A DNA stretch of 64,000 bases, taken from CAZTAR01 sp043813895. GTDB taxonomy: Bacteria; Planctomycetota; Phycisphaerae; UBA1845; UTPLA1. Below the pieces are notes generated by a model, which was given only the letters and a program-made list of their open reading frames with translations, did no database searches and was not told the origin of the DNA. The first letter of the stretch is position 1, and every line of letters starts with the position of its first letter. The stretch lies in contig JBDRKQ010000020.1 of assembly GCA_043813895.1 (NCBI GenBank), positions 1 through 64,000 on the forward strand, given 5' to 3'. The position numbers and the translations under genes are program-made. This document shows positions 50,712-59,926 of the stretch, in pieces.

Positions 50712-50770
50712 GCCGGCTCGCGATGGACCCCACTGGCCGCAGCAGAGAGACTGACGCGCGCGGTTCTGAT

Positions 50771-51574
50771 CTAGAGCATCTTCTCCTCGTCACGCAACAG
50801 CTTGACGAGTTCCTTCACCGCCTCCTCCGGCTCGCCCTTCAACATGCGGCCGGGCGGACGCGGCGGCGGGGGGGCGAATTCGCCCATCCACGTGGCCGAC
50901 GCCTCGCGTGACAGGTCTGCCACGCTGAAGCCCAACGCCGCGGCATCCTTCACGTCCACGGGCTTCTTCTTCGCCTTCATCAGGCCCGGCAGCGACGGGT
51001 AACGCGGCTCGCCGAGCCCCTTGTCGCACGTCAGCAGGCACGGGAACCGGACCTCGACGACCTCTTCCGCGCCTTCGATCCGCCGCCGGACCGTCGCGGA
51101 CTTGAAGTCGCCTCCCCACTCGATGTTCACGACGGCGCCGACGTGCGGCCAGCCGAGGCACTCGGCCAGCGCGGGGCCTGCCTGCCCGCTGTCGTAGTCG
51201 ATCGCCAGCTTGCCCGCCAGGATCACGTCGAACTCCATGTCCTTGATCGCCGTCGCGATGACGCGCGCGGCCGTCAGCTCATCGAGATTCGCGAAGAGGT
51301 CGTCGCAAAGGTGGATGACCGAATCGACGCCCATCGCGTAGGCCGTCCGCAGAACATCCACGCTGCCCGCCGTTCCGAGCGTCAGGGCGGTGACTTCGGC
51401 ATTCGCGCCGGGATTCTTCTCGCGAAGCTGCAAAGCCGCCTCGACGCCGAACTCGCAGAAAGGGTTCATAACGAACTTCACGCCGGCCGTCTCGATCCCG
51501 CTGCCGTCTTCCTTGACTTTGATTGTCGTCGTCGAATCTGGAACGTGCTTGACCAATACCAGTACTTTCATCAC
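50771..51574 (-). CDS. etfB: Electron transfer flavoprotein, beta subunit
   Basis: EtfB and EtfA carry electrons from acyl-CoA dehydrogenases and other flavoenzymes. The 267-residue protein has the family start VLVLVKHVPDSTTTIKV, MNPFCEFGVEAALQL, the AMP-binding loop AGKLAIDYDSGQAGPALAE, and the C-terminal LPGLMKAKKKP. etfA is not adjacent: convergent with a secreted protein on one side, the B12-GTPase fusion on the other (53-base gap, same strand). So it is either an orphan or paired with EtfA encoded elsewhere. Confidence 0.95.
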   Translation of the reverse strand: MMKVLVLVKHVPDSTTTIKVKEDGSGIETAGVKFVMNPFCEFGVEAALQLREKNPGANAEVTALTLGTAGSVDVLRTAYAMGVDSVIHLCDDLFANLDELTAARVIATAIKDMEFDVILAGKLAIDYDSGQAGPALAECLGWPHVGAVVNIEWGGDFKSATVRRRIEGAEEVVEVRFPCLLTCDKGLGEPRYPSLPGLMKAKKKPVDVKDAAALGFSVADLSREASATWMGEFAPPPPRPPGRMLKGEPEEAVKELVKLLRDEEKML

Positions 51575-51627
51575 TTACCTTCCAAACCTCAGCGACGCAC
51601 CGGCCGCTCGCTGGTGTCATGGTGATG

Positions 51628-52788
51628 TCACTTCGAGCGAATCGCGCCCGGCTCCCGCATGAGGACGTCCGCCAGATCGGTAATGCCCTTGCCGTGTGAG
51701 GCTACGGTCTGCACGACCGGCCGCTCACCGCCGAGCGTCTCGCGAATCTGCGACTGCAAGCGGTCCGCCCCCGGCATGTCCGCCTTATTGATCACGAAGA
51801 CCTCGGCCACTTCGGTAATGCCCGCCTTGGCCAATTGCAGCTCATCGCCCGCGCCCGGCATCAGCACGAGCACTAACGGCTTTGCCCACTGGCGCACCGA
51901 GACGTCGTTCTGACCCGCGCCGACCGTTTCGACGATCAGGTAGTCGACATTTGCGTGCGACAGGGCCTGGACCATCGGCCCCGTGGTCGGCGCCAGCCCG
52001 CCGAGCGTCCCGCGGCTCGCGGACGAACGGAGGAAGAAGCCGGGTTCATTCGCTGCCAACGCCATCCTGGCGCGATCGCCAAGCAGCGCCCCGCCCGTGA
52101 TCGGGCTCGCCGGATCCACCGCGATCACCGCCACACGTTTCTCGCGATCGCAGAGCTCTTTCGTCAGTCGGCCGATCAGCGTGCTCTTGCCCACGCCCGG
52201 GGCGCCCGTGATGCCGACCACGGTCGTTTTGCTCTCACCGGCGGGCAGATGCTTCGCCAACTCGTCTGCGGACGGCTCACTCTCGATCCAACTCAGCACG
52301 CGACCCAGTGCCGTCCGATCACCCGCTCTCGCAGAGGCGAGCCAGGCTGCCTGTTCGCCGTTTGCCCAGGCGGCCTGCCGGCGGTGTTGGCTTTCGGCGC
52401 CGAGTTCTTTCACCGATCCGAGGATTCGTTCCAGGGAATCTTCCGGTTTGAAAACGCCGGCCACGCCCGCGTCCTTCATCACCGGCACGTCCTCGTGCGG
52501 GATGATTCCGCCGATGACGACCGGCATGTCGGCCCGGCCGAGCTTGCCCAGTTCCTGCATCAAGACCGGTACGAGCGTTAGATGGGCGGCGCTGTGAAAG
52601 CTCGCCCCCAGGACGTCCGCGTCCTCCTCCACGGCGGCCTTGGCCGTGCCTGCGGGCGTCTGCCACAGACCCGTGTAGATCACCTCCATGCCGCCGTCAC
52701 GGAAGCTCCGCGCCAGGACCTTCACGCCGCGGTCGTGTCCGTCCAAACCGACCTTTGCCAGTAGAATCCGCGTAGGTGTGTCTGCCAT
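51628..52788 (-). CDS. Fusion: B12-binding domain - MeaB/ArgK GTPase chaperone
   Basis: A 386-residue protein. Residues 7-130 are an acyl-CoA mutase-type B12-binding domain with intact D16-x-H18-x-x-G21 (KVGLDGHDRG) and GGIIPHEDVPVMKDAGVAGV. Residues about 150-380 are a MeaB-type G3E GTPase: P-loop GAPGVGKST (195-203), VAVIAVDPASPITGGALLGD, ETVGAGQNDVSV and NKADMPGADR. MeaB protects and reactivates methylmalonyl-CoA-type mutases. Together it equals the N-terminal half of IcmF without the substrate-binding mutase domain. No large mutase subunit is in the window. It precedes etfB on the same strand. Confidence 0.93.
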   Translation of the reverse strand: MADTPTRILLAKVGLDGHDRGVKVLARSFRDGGMEVIYTGLWQTPAGTAKAAVEEDADVLGASFHSAAHLTLVPVLMQELGKLGRADMPVVIGGIIPHEDVPVMKDAGVAGVFKPEDSLERILGSVKELGAESQHRRQAAWANGEQAAWLASARAGDRTALGRVLSWIESEPSADELAKHLPAGESKTTVVGITGAPGVGKSTLIGRLTKELCDREKRVAVIAVDPASPITGGALLGDRARMALAANEPGFFLRSSASRGTLGGLAPTTGPMVQALSHANVDYLIVETVGAGQNDVSVRQWAKPLVLVLMPGAGDELQLAKAGITEVAEVFVINKADMPGADRLQSQIRETLGGERPVVQTVASHGKGITDLADVLMREPGAIRSK

Positions 52789-53116
52789 GCTGAAAACCGG
52801 TTTCTGTTGCGGCTAGCCGCCCATTTCCCATGCCCGCGCCACTCGCGGCAGGGTGCCGCATTGTGGCATATCCCGACAGCCGCGCCAAGTCCGCCCGGCG
52901 TGTCCAGCGCTACGCGGGTCCGTGACCGTTCAGGCGGTTCGCGAATCAGCGAACTGGAGAGCGATATCACGCATGTCGAGTACCTGGTCCGAGCCCCGAG
53001 CGCAAGCGAGCGGGTCCGAAGACCTGCGGTCTGTCCACGAAGCCCCCGCGCTGACGCTTGGGGCTCGGATCACGTCGCCCGTCTGGGCGCACCCGCCGGT
53101 CGAACGTGTAACACCC
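52789..53116. other. Spacer upstream of the B12-GTPase gene
   Basis: About 330 bases; no gene recognised. It would contain the promoter of the B12-GTPase gene. Open frames here are extensions or shadows. Confidence 0.4.
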
Positions 53117-54412
53117 CTAATGGAAGTAGTGCGGGTAGGTCCTGGGCTTGGTTTTGCGCTTCTGATAAGCCCGGGCAAGGTCCAGGAATATCTCGATGTC
53201 CCGGTCGACATTTGTGTTGACGCCGTCGAAGTAACACGTGCGGATCGGAATGCCGTCACAATCGTTGCTGACGGCGGGATAGACCGCCTCGCAGACGATG
53301 CCGTTCATGCAAGTGAAGGGGCTAATGTCGATGATCCCGTCGGCGCCTTGGCCTTGCAGGTAGATCGCTTTGCCGACGCTGAGGACCATCTCGCCGAGGC
53401 AACCCTCGGGCGGGAGGTAAGGCTCCGCCGCGGCCAGGACGGAGCGAACATCGTCCGGCTCCTCATAGCCTTCGATATCCTCTGCGACCGGAGCGAGCAG
53501 CGCGTGCTCGTACTTGTGCTGCACGTGAGATTTGAGTTTCGCTTTGAGGTACTCGGAGTTGAAGCGGCCTTGCAATCGCTGGGTCTTCGTCTCGTGGCTC
53601 CAGTTCGTGTACCAGACCCACTCTGCGATATCCGAAATCCAGCATTCACCGCCGTGACTTTCGATTCGCCGGGCAACCTCGTCATTGCTGAACGTGTTGA
53701 GCCGGCAGAAGATCTCACCCACCAGGCCGATGAGCGGCCGGCCCTTCACATAATCAGCCGGGATCGCGCGGAACCGATCGCGCATCCGTGCCACGGTTTC
53801 CACCAGCCTGGCGAGTCGATCCTTTGGCTTCAGGCCGGGCGTGCTCAGTGTGCGGCCGAGGGCATCCAGTGAAAGCTCGAATACCTCGTCCGCGTCGCCT
53901 GCGATCTTTTCGTACGGCCTCGTCTTCAACAGGTACTTTTGGGCAAGATCGGCAACGACCACGCACATCCAGCCGGTCCGCATCAAGTCTCCGGCGTGAT
54001 TGCTCAGGGAGTCGTAGCCGTCCTTGCTCGATGGCGAGATGACGGGAACATCGGTATAGCCGAGTTCGTCAAGCGTCTGCCGGAGGTACGGCGCGTACTG
54101 TCCGAATCGGCACGGTCCGTGCGCGGTGGGCATGAAGAAGGCCGTCTTGCGGGCGTCGAAGCCCGGCGCGCGGCAGACCTTGAGAAAATCACCCATGGTG
54201 ATCTTGTGCGGAAGGCACTCCTCGCCGCTGCTCACGAGTCCGCCGAGTTCGAGCGTCTCGGTGTCAGAGGGAGGGGGGACGGTCGCCTGGATGCCGACGG
54301 ACCGAAAGGCGGCGGCCATCATCAGCGCACCGGCTCGGGACATCTGGGGGATGTAAAGCGTTCGTCCATCGAGAGACGGCTGGGTTGTTCGCGATCCGGC
54401 TGTCGCCACCAT
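53117..54412 (-). CDS. Acyl-CoA dehydratase activase-related protein, C-terminal half as a separate gene
   Basis: A 431-residue protein that matches the last third of the large (about 1400-residue) activase-related proteins seen in other bacteria. It begins DGRTLYIPQMSRAGALMM, with SGEECLPHKITMGDFLKV and FFMPTAHGPCRFGQYAPY, whose cysteines may bind a 4Fe-4S cluster, as in 2-hydroxyglutaryl-CoA dehydratase HgdB-like folds. Start: ATG 54412 with AAAGGA eight bases upstream; the GTG or other start at 54448 is less well placed. It overlaps the preceding activase gene by 91 bases in another frame. Confidence 0.85.
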   Translation of the reverse strand: MVATAGSRTTQPSLDGRTLYIPQMSRAGALMMAAAFRSVGIQATVPPPSDTETLELGGLVSSGEECLPHKITMGDFLKVCRAPGFDARKTAFFMPTAHGPCRFGQYAPYLRQTLDELGYTDVPVISPSSKDGYDSLSNHAGDLMRTGWMCVVVADLAQKYLLKTRPYEKIAGDADEVFELSLDALGRTLSTPGLKPKDRLARLVETVARMRDRFRAIPADYVKGRPLIGLVGEIFCRLNTFSNDEVARRIESHGGECWISDIAEWVWYTNWSHETKTQRLQGRFNSEYLKAKLKSHVQHKYEHALLAPVAEDIEGYEEPDDVRSVLAAAEPYLPPEGCLGEMVLSVGKAIYLQGQGADGIIDISPFTCMNGIVCEAVYPAVSNDCDGIPIRTCYFDGVNTNVDRDIEIFLDLARAYQKRKTKPRTYPHYFH

Positions 54413-57400
54413 CGGAGGATTCCTTTGCTGTCGAGATACGCCTCGCACCGTGTCATCATGCCTGCGTCGTTGGAGTGGCCGTCAAACTGGAGCGTTAGGA
54501 ACGGCTTGCCAGACGCCGATTTGATGAACGCCTTGATGAACGAATCAGGACCGCACTTGAAGTTCGTGATGTAGATGATGTGCAGGTTCGGCCTGTCCGC
54601 GATGAGCTTCGCGGCCGCCAGGATCTTCCTGCCGTAGTCCCAGTACATGTTGTCGTTCACGTCGCGCACGTCGATGCCGGCAAGCGGGAGCGCGTCAATC
54701 GGCAGGACGTTCACGCCGTAGGAGTCGCGCAACTTTCTGGCGGCGGAGAGGCTCACGCCGGAATCGTGGATGTTGTAGGGCCTGCCGACGATGACCATGC
54801 CGCTCTCCCCGGTTCGATCGAGCGTGGCCAGGGCCTCCGCGCCAGCTGCGGAATAGGCCCGGCGAAACGCCTGCTGCGCCGCGAGGGCGGCGTCGAAGGC
54901 CGCATTCGCCCGGCTCTTGGGCACGCCGAGATCGGCCGCCACGCGGAGCATCTCACGCCGGTGTTCGTCCTCGCCCTCCCGCACCCGAAGGGTCGGGCAG
55001 AGAATCCGGCCGATCCACTCGCGGAACCGCGGCGCCTGGCGAATCACAAACGGCAGCGTCTGGCCCCACGGACACACGTGGCTCTCGTTGTCCATGAACT
55101 CCGTTTCCGCCGAGAGGATATTCGGCAGCCAGATGTAGTCCACGCCTTGCTCGACCAGGTTCGCCACATGCCCGTGGGCCACAATGATCGGGAAGCAGGG
55201 CTCCGCAACGACGGCGTCAAGGCCGCTGTGGACCGTCTTGCGATTCGTCTCGGCGGAGGGCACGACATCGAAGCCGCAGTCGCGGAAGAAACGCCGCCAC
55301 AAAGGGAGCCAGTCGTACGCGTACATGGCCATCGGGATGCCGATGCGGGCTAGAGTCTCCCTCGGCTCGTCCTTGTCGTCGGCGTTCAGGAGCTCGTGCC
55401 GCAGGGCGACGAGATCCGGGATGATCGGCTTGCGGTCGGTCTTGGCGCGCTTCCGGTATCGGTCGGAGCACTTGTCGCCCCAGAAGGTCTTCTCGCCCTC
55501 GACCTTGAACTCCTGAATCGAGCACTGGTTTTCACAACCCTTGCAGGTGAACTCGCGGATTGCGTAATCGACTTCTTCGAGTTCATAGCCGCGGAATCGC
55601 GTTTCGCAGCCGGTTGCGGCGACCTTCTCCTTTGCGAGGAGCGCGGCGCCGATGGCGCCCAGCACGGCGTTGTGGGGCGGGACGATAATCTGCTTGCCGC
55701 ACACAATGCTGAAGGCCGCGGCGACGGCATCGTTGTACGCGGTCCCACCTTGGAAGAAGATGCAATCTCCGATCGGGCGACCGCGCACGACGCGATTGAT
55801 GTAGTTGTAGACGATGGAATACGCAAGGCCCGCAATCACGTCCCGCCTCTCGGCGCCGCGCTGCATGTAGGTATTGACATCACGCTCCATGAAGACCGTG
55901 CAGCGCTCGCCCAGCTTGATCGGGCGCTCAGAGGAAAGGGCTTCGCGAGAGAACTCGTCCTTGATGGAAACGCCAAGCTCCTCGGCCCTCTCTTCGAGGA
56001 AGCTGCCGGTGCCCGCGGCACAGGCGTCGTTCATCGTAAAATCGACGACGACCGTGTCCGTCGAGTCGCCGCCCTCAGGCTGCAAACTGATGTACTTACT
56101 GTCCTGGCCGCCGATCTCGAAGATCGTGTCCGGGCGCCTTCCCAACAGGCGGTCGCCGACGAACGTGGCGCCGGTCTTGTGTGCTGTGATCTCGTCGTTG
56201 ATGCTGTCCGCGCCCGCGAGTTCGCCGATGAGTTCGCGGCCGCTGCCCGTGCTGCCGACGGCCCGGATGCGCAGCCGCGATCCAACGGCCTCGTTCAACT
56301 CGCGCAGGCACCTGGCAACGACCTGAATCGGGCGCCCTTCCGTCCGCGTGAAGATGTGGTGAATGACATCGCCCTCGCTGTCGATCACCACCAGCTTCGT
56401 GCCGACCGAACCGATATCGAGCCCGAGATACGCGTCGAGCTGCCTGCCGTTTCCGCCGAAGTCGTACGGCTCGACGCGATCCCTCAAGAGCGTGACTCGG
56501 TCCATCGTGAGCGGCGGCGACGCCGGAAACGCCCCGCCTGTTCCGCCGCCGATGGCATCCGTGAGTCGCGCCACGAGGTTCCTCAGCGGAACCGGTTCAG
56601 TCGAACCCTCGTCGGCGGCGATGACGGCCGCGCCGACCGCCGCGACGGACTCGGCCGCGGACGGCACGAACATCTGCCCGTCGTCCAACTCGAAGACTTC
56701 GCCCAGGGCCTTGACGACGGCGGAGTTCGCGGAGACACCACCGACCAGCGCGATCGGAGTGACCGGCGTTCGCCCTCGGACGACGGCGGATTTGTAGTTC
56801 GTCGCAACGGCGTTGCAGAGGCCCCGCAGGACCTCCGGCGGTGAAAAGCCCTTCTGCTGGGCGTGGATCATGTCGCTCTTCGCGAAGACGCTGCACCGGC
56901 CGGCGATCTGGGCGGCCTTGGAGGCGGACTGCGTGATCCGGCCGATCTCCTCAACGGCGAACTGCAGCCGCGACGCCTGCTGATCGAGGAATGCGCCTGT
57001 TCCGGCGGCGCAATCACCGTTCGTGCTGTAGTCGAGGATTCCCAGGACACCGCTGCTCGGATCGGGTTCGAGCCGGAGGTACTTGCTCGTCTCGCCGCCG
57101 ATCTCGAAGACGGAGCGAACCCGCGGGTGCAAGAAGTCGATCGCGCGGGCGGTCGCCTGAAACTCGTTGCACCTGGGCACGGCCAGGGCTTCGGCGACAA
57201 GATTGCTGCCTGAGCCCGTGAGGGTGATGGTGACTTTCCCAGCGTCCCCCAGGAACGAGACAAGCTCGTCCAATAACGAACGAACAGCCTCCAACGGCTT
57301 GCCCCGGCTTCGTCGGTATCGTCCCACCAGCACCGCGTGCGCGCTCTTGCGACCGGGCGTGAGGAGTTGGAAAGAGGAGGTTGCTTCCCGGCGTCCGAGC

Positions 57401-57483
57401 AGCGAGTCCGCCCGCGGCATTGGGACGAGTATCGCGCTCTTCACGCCCACCGCGCCGATGTCGATTCCGAGATGGGTTATCAT
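54322..57483 (-). CDS. Tandem acyl-CoA dehydratase activase (two BcrAD/BadFG ATPase domains + DUF2229)
   Basis: A 1053-residue ATPase. Domain 1 (about 1-310) begins HLGIDIGAVGVKSAILV and holds NGDCAAGTGAFLDQQASRL; domain 2 (about 348-640) begins LGLDIGSVGTKLVVIDSEGD and holds MNDACAAGTGSFLEERAEEL. Each has the CAAGTG Cys and a second Cys (GRCSVFAKSDMIHAQQKG; GERCTVFMERDVNTYMQRG) that hold a shared 4Fe-4S cluster in the activase dimer. Residues about 690-1020 are DUF2229 (EFTCKGCENQCSIQEFKV). Such proteins use ATP to inject a high-energy electron into a dehydratase. The substrate enzyme is not in the window. Confidence 0.93.
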   Translation of the reverse strand: MITHLGIDIGAVGVKSAILVPMPRADSLLGRREATSSFQLLTPGRKSAHAVLVGRYRRSRGKPLEAVRSLLDELVSFLGDAGKVTITLTGSGSNLVAEALAVPRCNEFQATARAIDFLHPRVRSVFEIGGETSKYLRLEPDPSSGVLGILDYSTNGDCAAGTGAFLDQQASRLQFAVEEIGRITQSASKAAQIAGRCSVFAKSDMIHAQQKGFSPPEVLRGLCNAVATNYKSAVVRGRTPVTPIALVGGVSANSAVVKALGEVFELDDGQMFVPSAAESVAAVGAAVIAADEGSTEPVPLRNLVARLTDAIGGGTGGAFPASPPLTMDRVTLLRDRVEPYDFGGNGRQLDAYLGLDIGSVGTKLVVIDSEGDVIHHIFTRTEGRPIQVVARCLRELNEAVGSRLRIRAVGSTGSGRELIGELAGADSINDEITAHKTGATFVGDRLLGRRPDTIFEIGGQDSKYISLQPEGGDSTDTVVVDFTMNDACAAGTGSFLEERAEELGVSIKDEFSREALSSERPIKLGERCTVFMERDVNTYMQRGAERRDVIAGLAYSIVYNYINRVVRGRPIGDCIFFQGGTAYNDAVAAAFSIVCGKQIIVPPHNAVLGAIGAALLAKEKVAATGCETRFRGYELEEVDYAIREFTCKGCENQCSIQEFKVEGEKTFWGDKCSDRYRKRAKTDRKPIIPDLVALRHELLNADDKDEPRETLARIGIPMAMYAYDWLPLWRRFFRDCGFDVVPSAETNRKTVHSGLDAVVAEPCFPIIVAHGHVANLVEQGVDYIWLPNILSAETEFMDNESHVCPWGQTLPFVIRQAPRFREWIGRILCPTLRVREGEDEHRREMLRVAADLGVPKSRANAAFDAALAAQQAFRRAYSAAGAEALATLDRTGESGMVIVGRPYNIHDSGVSLSAARKLRDSYGVNVLPIDALPLAGIDVRDVNDNMYWDYGRKILAAAKLIADRPNLHIIYITNFKCGPDSFIKAFIKSASGKPFLTLQFDGHSNDAGMMTRCEAYLDSKGILRWWRQPDREQPSRLSMDERFTSPRCPEPVR

Positions 57484-58419
57484 GGTCCGGCCCGTTCAGA
57501 AAAGCGTCGCCACCGGCAAACCGTCCTCAAGGTCCGCCGCCACGAGAGAAGTTTGTAACCACTAACATAGGGGGCGTCAAGAAAAAACGCGCGGCGGTCG
57601 AAAATGCCTGGGTCCTCAGCTGTAACCCGAGTGTGGCTGAGGCGTTGCGCCTGTGGCATCAAGGAGACTCCAGCAGTCAACGATCGAGTGTGGCACCGGC
57701 GAGACACCGGTGCCACAGGCAGAGGTGAAACGCCACCGACGGCTGCGACGGAGTTCCACTCTTGTGCTGCCGCCCTTGTCGCCGCACGTGAGCAAGGAGG
57801 CTACTTGCTCTACCTGGGACTGCAAAGAGAATCTTTGTCCTACCTGGGAACGCGACGTTGGCGGGGCACAAGACGTTCGACCGGGTGGTTCACGCGAAGT
57901 GTTGTGCGGGTATCCACTCAGCGATTGAGGACCTTTTCAGAACCTCAACGGGGGAGCGTCGGAGCTTTCTGGGGTAAATGACATGGCCAATGTGTGCCAT
58001 GATCGTGCCTGCGATGCGATGGTTAACTCGTGCAGTTCCCTTAAGTTAGAGCGGGATCGTTGGGAATGAGCCTCAGCGCGCGGCATCCAGGAACGGCACA
58101 CCGTTTGCCGATCATCACCAGCAGAGGATGAGCGACAGGTGCGTCGCCAAAATGTTCGGCCACGTTTCATTCCTCTCTCCGGCCCGAACACTCGTGGTTG
58201 AACAGGCGCATCTGTCGCTCGATCTATTTTTTACCCCGGCCGATTCGAGAGACCGCTTCCGTCAGACCACCGTCGAAGTTGTGCTTCGGTATGACATGCC
58301 CGTCAAGTTGGTGCTCCGGCACACTCTGGAGGAATGGGTCGCCGATCTGTGAGTCGCCAGCGGTTGCCGGGTCGCCCCGCGAAGATCGGCCAGGCAAACA
58401 GCCCGATCACACGGCAGGA
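57484..58419. other. Long spacer between the activase gene and tRNA-Leu
   Basis: About 940 bases with several open frames but no recognisable protein. At 57690-57718 is a palindromic repeat GTGTGGCACCGGCGAGACAC (first part) with complement GTGCCACA. The activase promoter should lie at 57540-57600, where the sequence is A+T-rich (CACTAACATAG). A frame at 58128-58352 is possible but unsupported. Confidence 0.5.
57690..57718. repeat. Palindromic repeat of the TGGCACCGG family
   Basis: TGTGGCACCGGCGAGACA is followed by CCGGTGCCACA, giving an 11-base perfect stem. Relatives at 33414-33465, 60150-60202 and 22913-22972. Confidence 0.8.
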
Positions 58420-58502
58420 TTGGGCGCGGTGGGATTCGAACCCACACGTCCTTACGGACAGGGGATTTTAAGTCCCCAGCGTCTGCCATTCCGCCACGCG
58501 CC
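58420..58502 (-). tRNA. tRNA-Leu (anticodon UAA)
   Basis: 83 bases. Acceptor arm GGGCGCG pairs with CGCGCCC; discriminator A; CCA is not encoded. The D arm starts TGGCGGAATGGCAGACGC, the anticodon stem GGGGA/TCCCC encloses CTTAAAA with anticodon TAA, a long variable arm (TGTCCGTAAGGACGT) fits a class II tRNA, and the T arm has GTGGGTTCGAATCCCAC. Reads UUA codons. Confidence 0.97.
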
Positions 58503-58591
58503 CGCTCTTGTTACGCAAGCACTCAGGGTCGCCGCGCGATCCCGCGCGGTCATGCTGCGATCTCCATGTTGTGTCTTGTGGGCCTTCTTTG

Positions 58592-59926
58592 TCAAGACGC
58601 CGACGGGGCGGGGTACACCCCCACGTCCTGCGGGGCGTCCAAATTCAGGAGGACCACCTCGGGGTTGCCGCCGTCAAGGTCCGCCCTTTCGATTCGCCCG
58701 TCGTCCATCCCGATTGTTCCCTGGACCGACCAGTATAGCTTGCAGTTGTCGCGGTCGACCGCCACACCGGTGACGGTGGTGTCGGCGGCGACAGGCATTG
58801 CACCGTTGCCGTCGAGGTCCGCCGTGAAGACGCCGCCGGCGGCGCCGAATTCCGCCCAGACCATCAAGTCTCGCTGAGGCCACACATCGACGTCGCGCGG
58901 ATCGGTTGCGTTGGAGATGATCGGCGTGAGATTATTGCCGTCGAAATCCGCCCGTCGGATGAAATCGGGACTGGTGCTCGGATTGTGCGAGAAATAGACA
59001 CTGGCGTTGAGGGGATCGACGCACACTCTCGTGATGTTGCCGCCAAGACCCGTCACGACGGTGAGCGGGTTGCTGCCGTCAAGATTGGCCCGCACAATCA
59101 CCGTACCGGACTGGAATGCACTCCAGAACATTCTTCCGTTGGCAAGGTCGAGGCCGATGCCGCCGAGCTGATCGAGCGTCGGCACCAACTCTGTCGGAGA
59201 GCCGCCGGCCAGGGGGATTCGCTGGATCGAATCATCGTTTGTGCTGGGTCCGTCGGCGGTGAAATAGATCCGGCCGCCGGCCGCGTCGATCGCGATTTCG
59301 CCCGTCGTTCCGAGGCTGCTCGCCGTCAGGTCGACGAGCAGCGTGGGGGCGGCGCCGCTCTCATCGGTCTGCTTGATTTCGGTGTACTCCGCGACGACGA
59401 CGACAACCGGTGTGGGGCTTTCGCACTCGTCGGGAATCTGGTTGGTGTTGCAGTCTTCGCTGGTCCCATCGGCGATGTCGACGGCATCCTCCACATCGTT
59501 CTCATTGCAGTCGAGGAAACCGGACGGGTGAATGATGAAGGTGATGACGGTGCCGGGCGCGACCTCAGGGCCGAGTTCGATGTTTCTCTCGGCGAGCACG
59601 TCTCCGACGCGAGCTGCGTGAGAGTCGCCGGACTCGATCGCGACGACATGGATGAGATCCGTCAGCGTCGGGACGACGAGTTCGGTGGATTCTACGCCTT
59701 CGGCGGACAGGTTCCTCACGGTCTCGCGCACGGGGCTCTCGGCAGCGAAGAACGTGGCGTTTACCCGCGCGTGAAGCCCGGATGCGTTCACAATTCGGAG
59801 GATCACGAGCCTTGCGGCCGGGCCGTCGGCGAATGGGCCTTGGAACGCACCGGGGCAATCCATGCCGGCGAACACGACGCCGGCCAGGAGGGTCAACGCC
59901 CACACATTCCGTAATCTCCTTCGCAT
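58592..59926 (-). CDS. Secreted propeller-like protein with planctomycete DCN..IPDECE motif
   Basis: A 444-residue exported protein (signal WALTLLAGVVFAGMDCPGAF, possible lipobox GMDC). Residues about 140-185 hold DCNENDVEDAVDIADGTSED then CNTNQIPDECE, a calcium-binding-like motif common in planctomycete surface proteins. From about 200 to 440 are repeats of the low-density-lipoprotein-receptor-B/NHL type: GRIYFTADGPSTNDDSIQRI, GRMFWSAFQSGTVIVRANLD, ASVYFSHNPSTSPDFIRRAD and KLYWSVQGTIGMDDGRIERA. Start is ATG 59926 (MRRRLRN); longer frame is not signal-like. Probably a surface adhesive or binding protein. Confidence 0.87.
   Translation of the reverse strand: MRRRLRNVWALTLLAGVVFAGMDCPGAFQGPFADGPAARLVILRIVNASGLHARVNATFFAAESPVRETVRNLSAEGVESTELVVPTLTDLIHVVAIESGDSHAARVGDVLAERNIELGPEVAPGTVITFIIHPSGFLDCNENDVEDAVDIADGTSEDCNTNQIPDECESPTPVVVVVAEYTEIKQTDESGAAPTLLVDLTASSLGTTGEIAIDAAGGRIYFTADGPSTNDDSIQRIPLAGGSPTELVPTLDQLGGIGLDLANGRMFWSAFQSGTVIVRANLDGSNPLTVVTGLGGNITRVCVDPLNASVYFSHNPSTSPDFIRRADFDGNNLTPIISNATDPRDVDVWPQRDLMVWAEFGAAGGVFTADLDGNGAMPVAADTTVTGVAVDRDNCKLYWSVQGTIGMDDGRIERADLDGGNPEVVLLNLDAPQDVGVYPAPSAS

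Noticed and set aside
54322..54448. Programmed ribosomal frameshift joining the activase genes
   Set aside because: No slippery heptamer is visible, and the second gene has its own well-spaced ribosome site. Kept only as a possibility within the overlap finding.
58128..58352. 74-residue frame before tRNA-Leu
   Set aside because: No recognised domain and no clear ribosome site; recorded as unassigned spacer.
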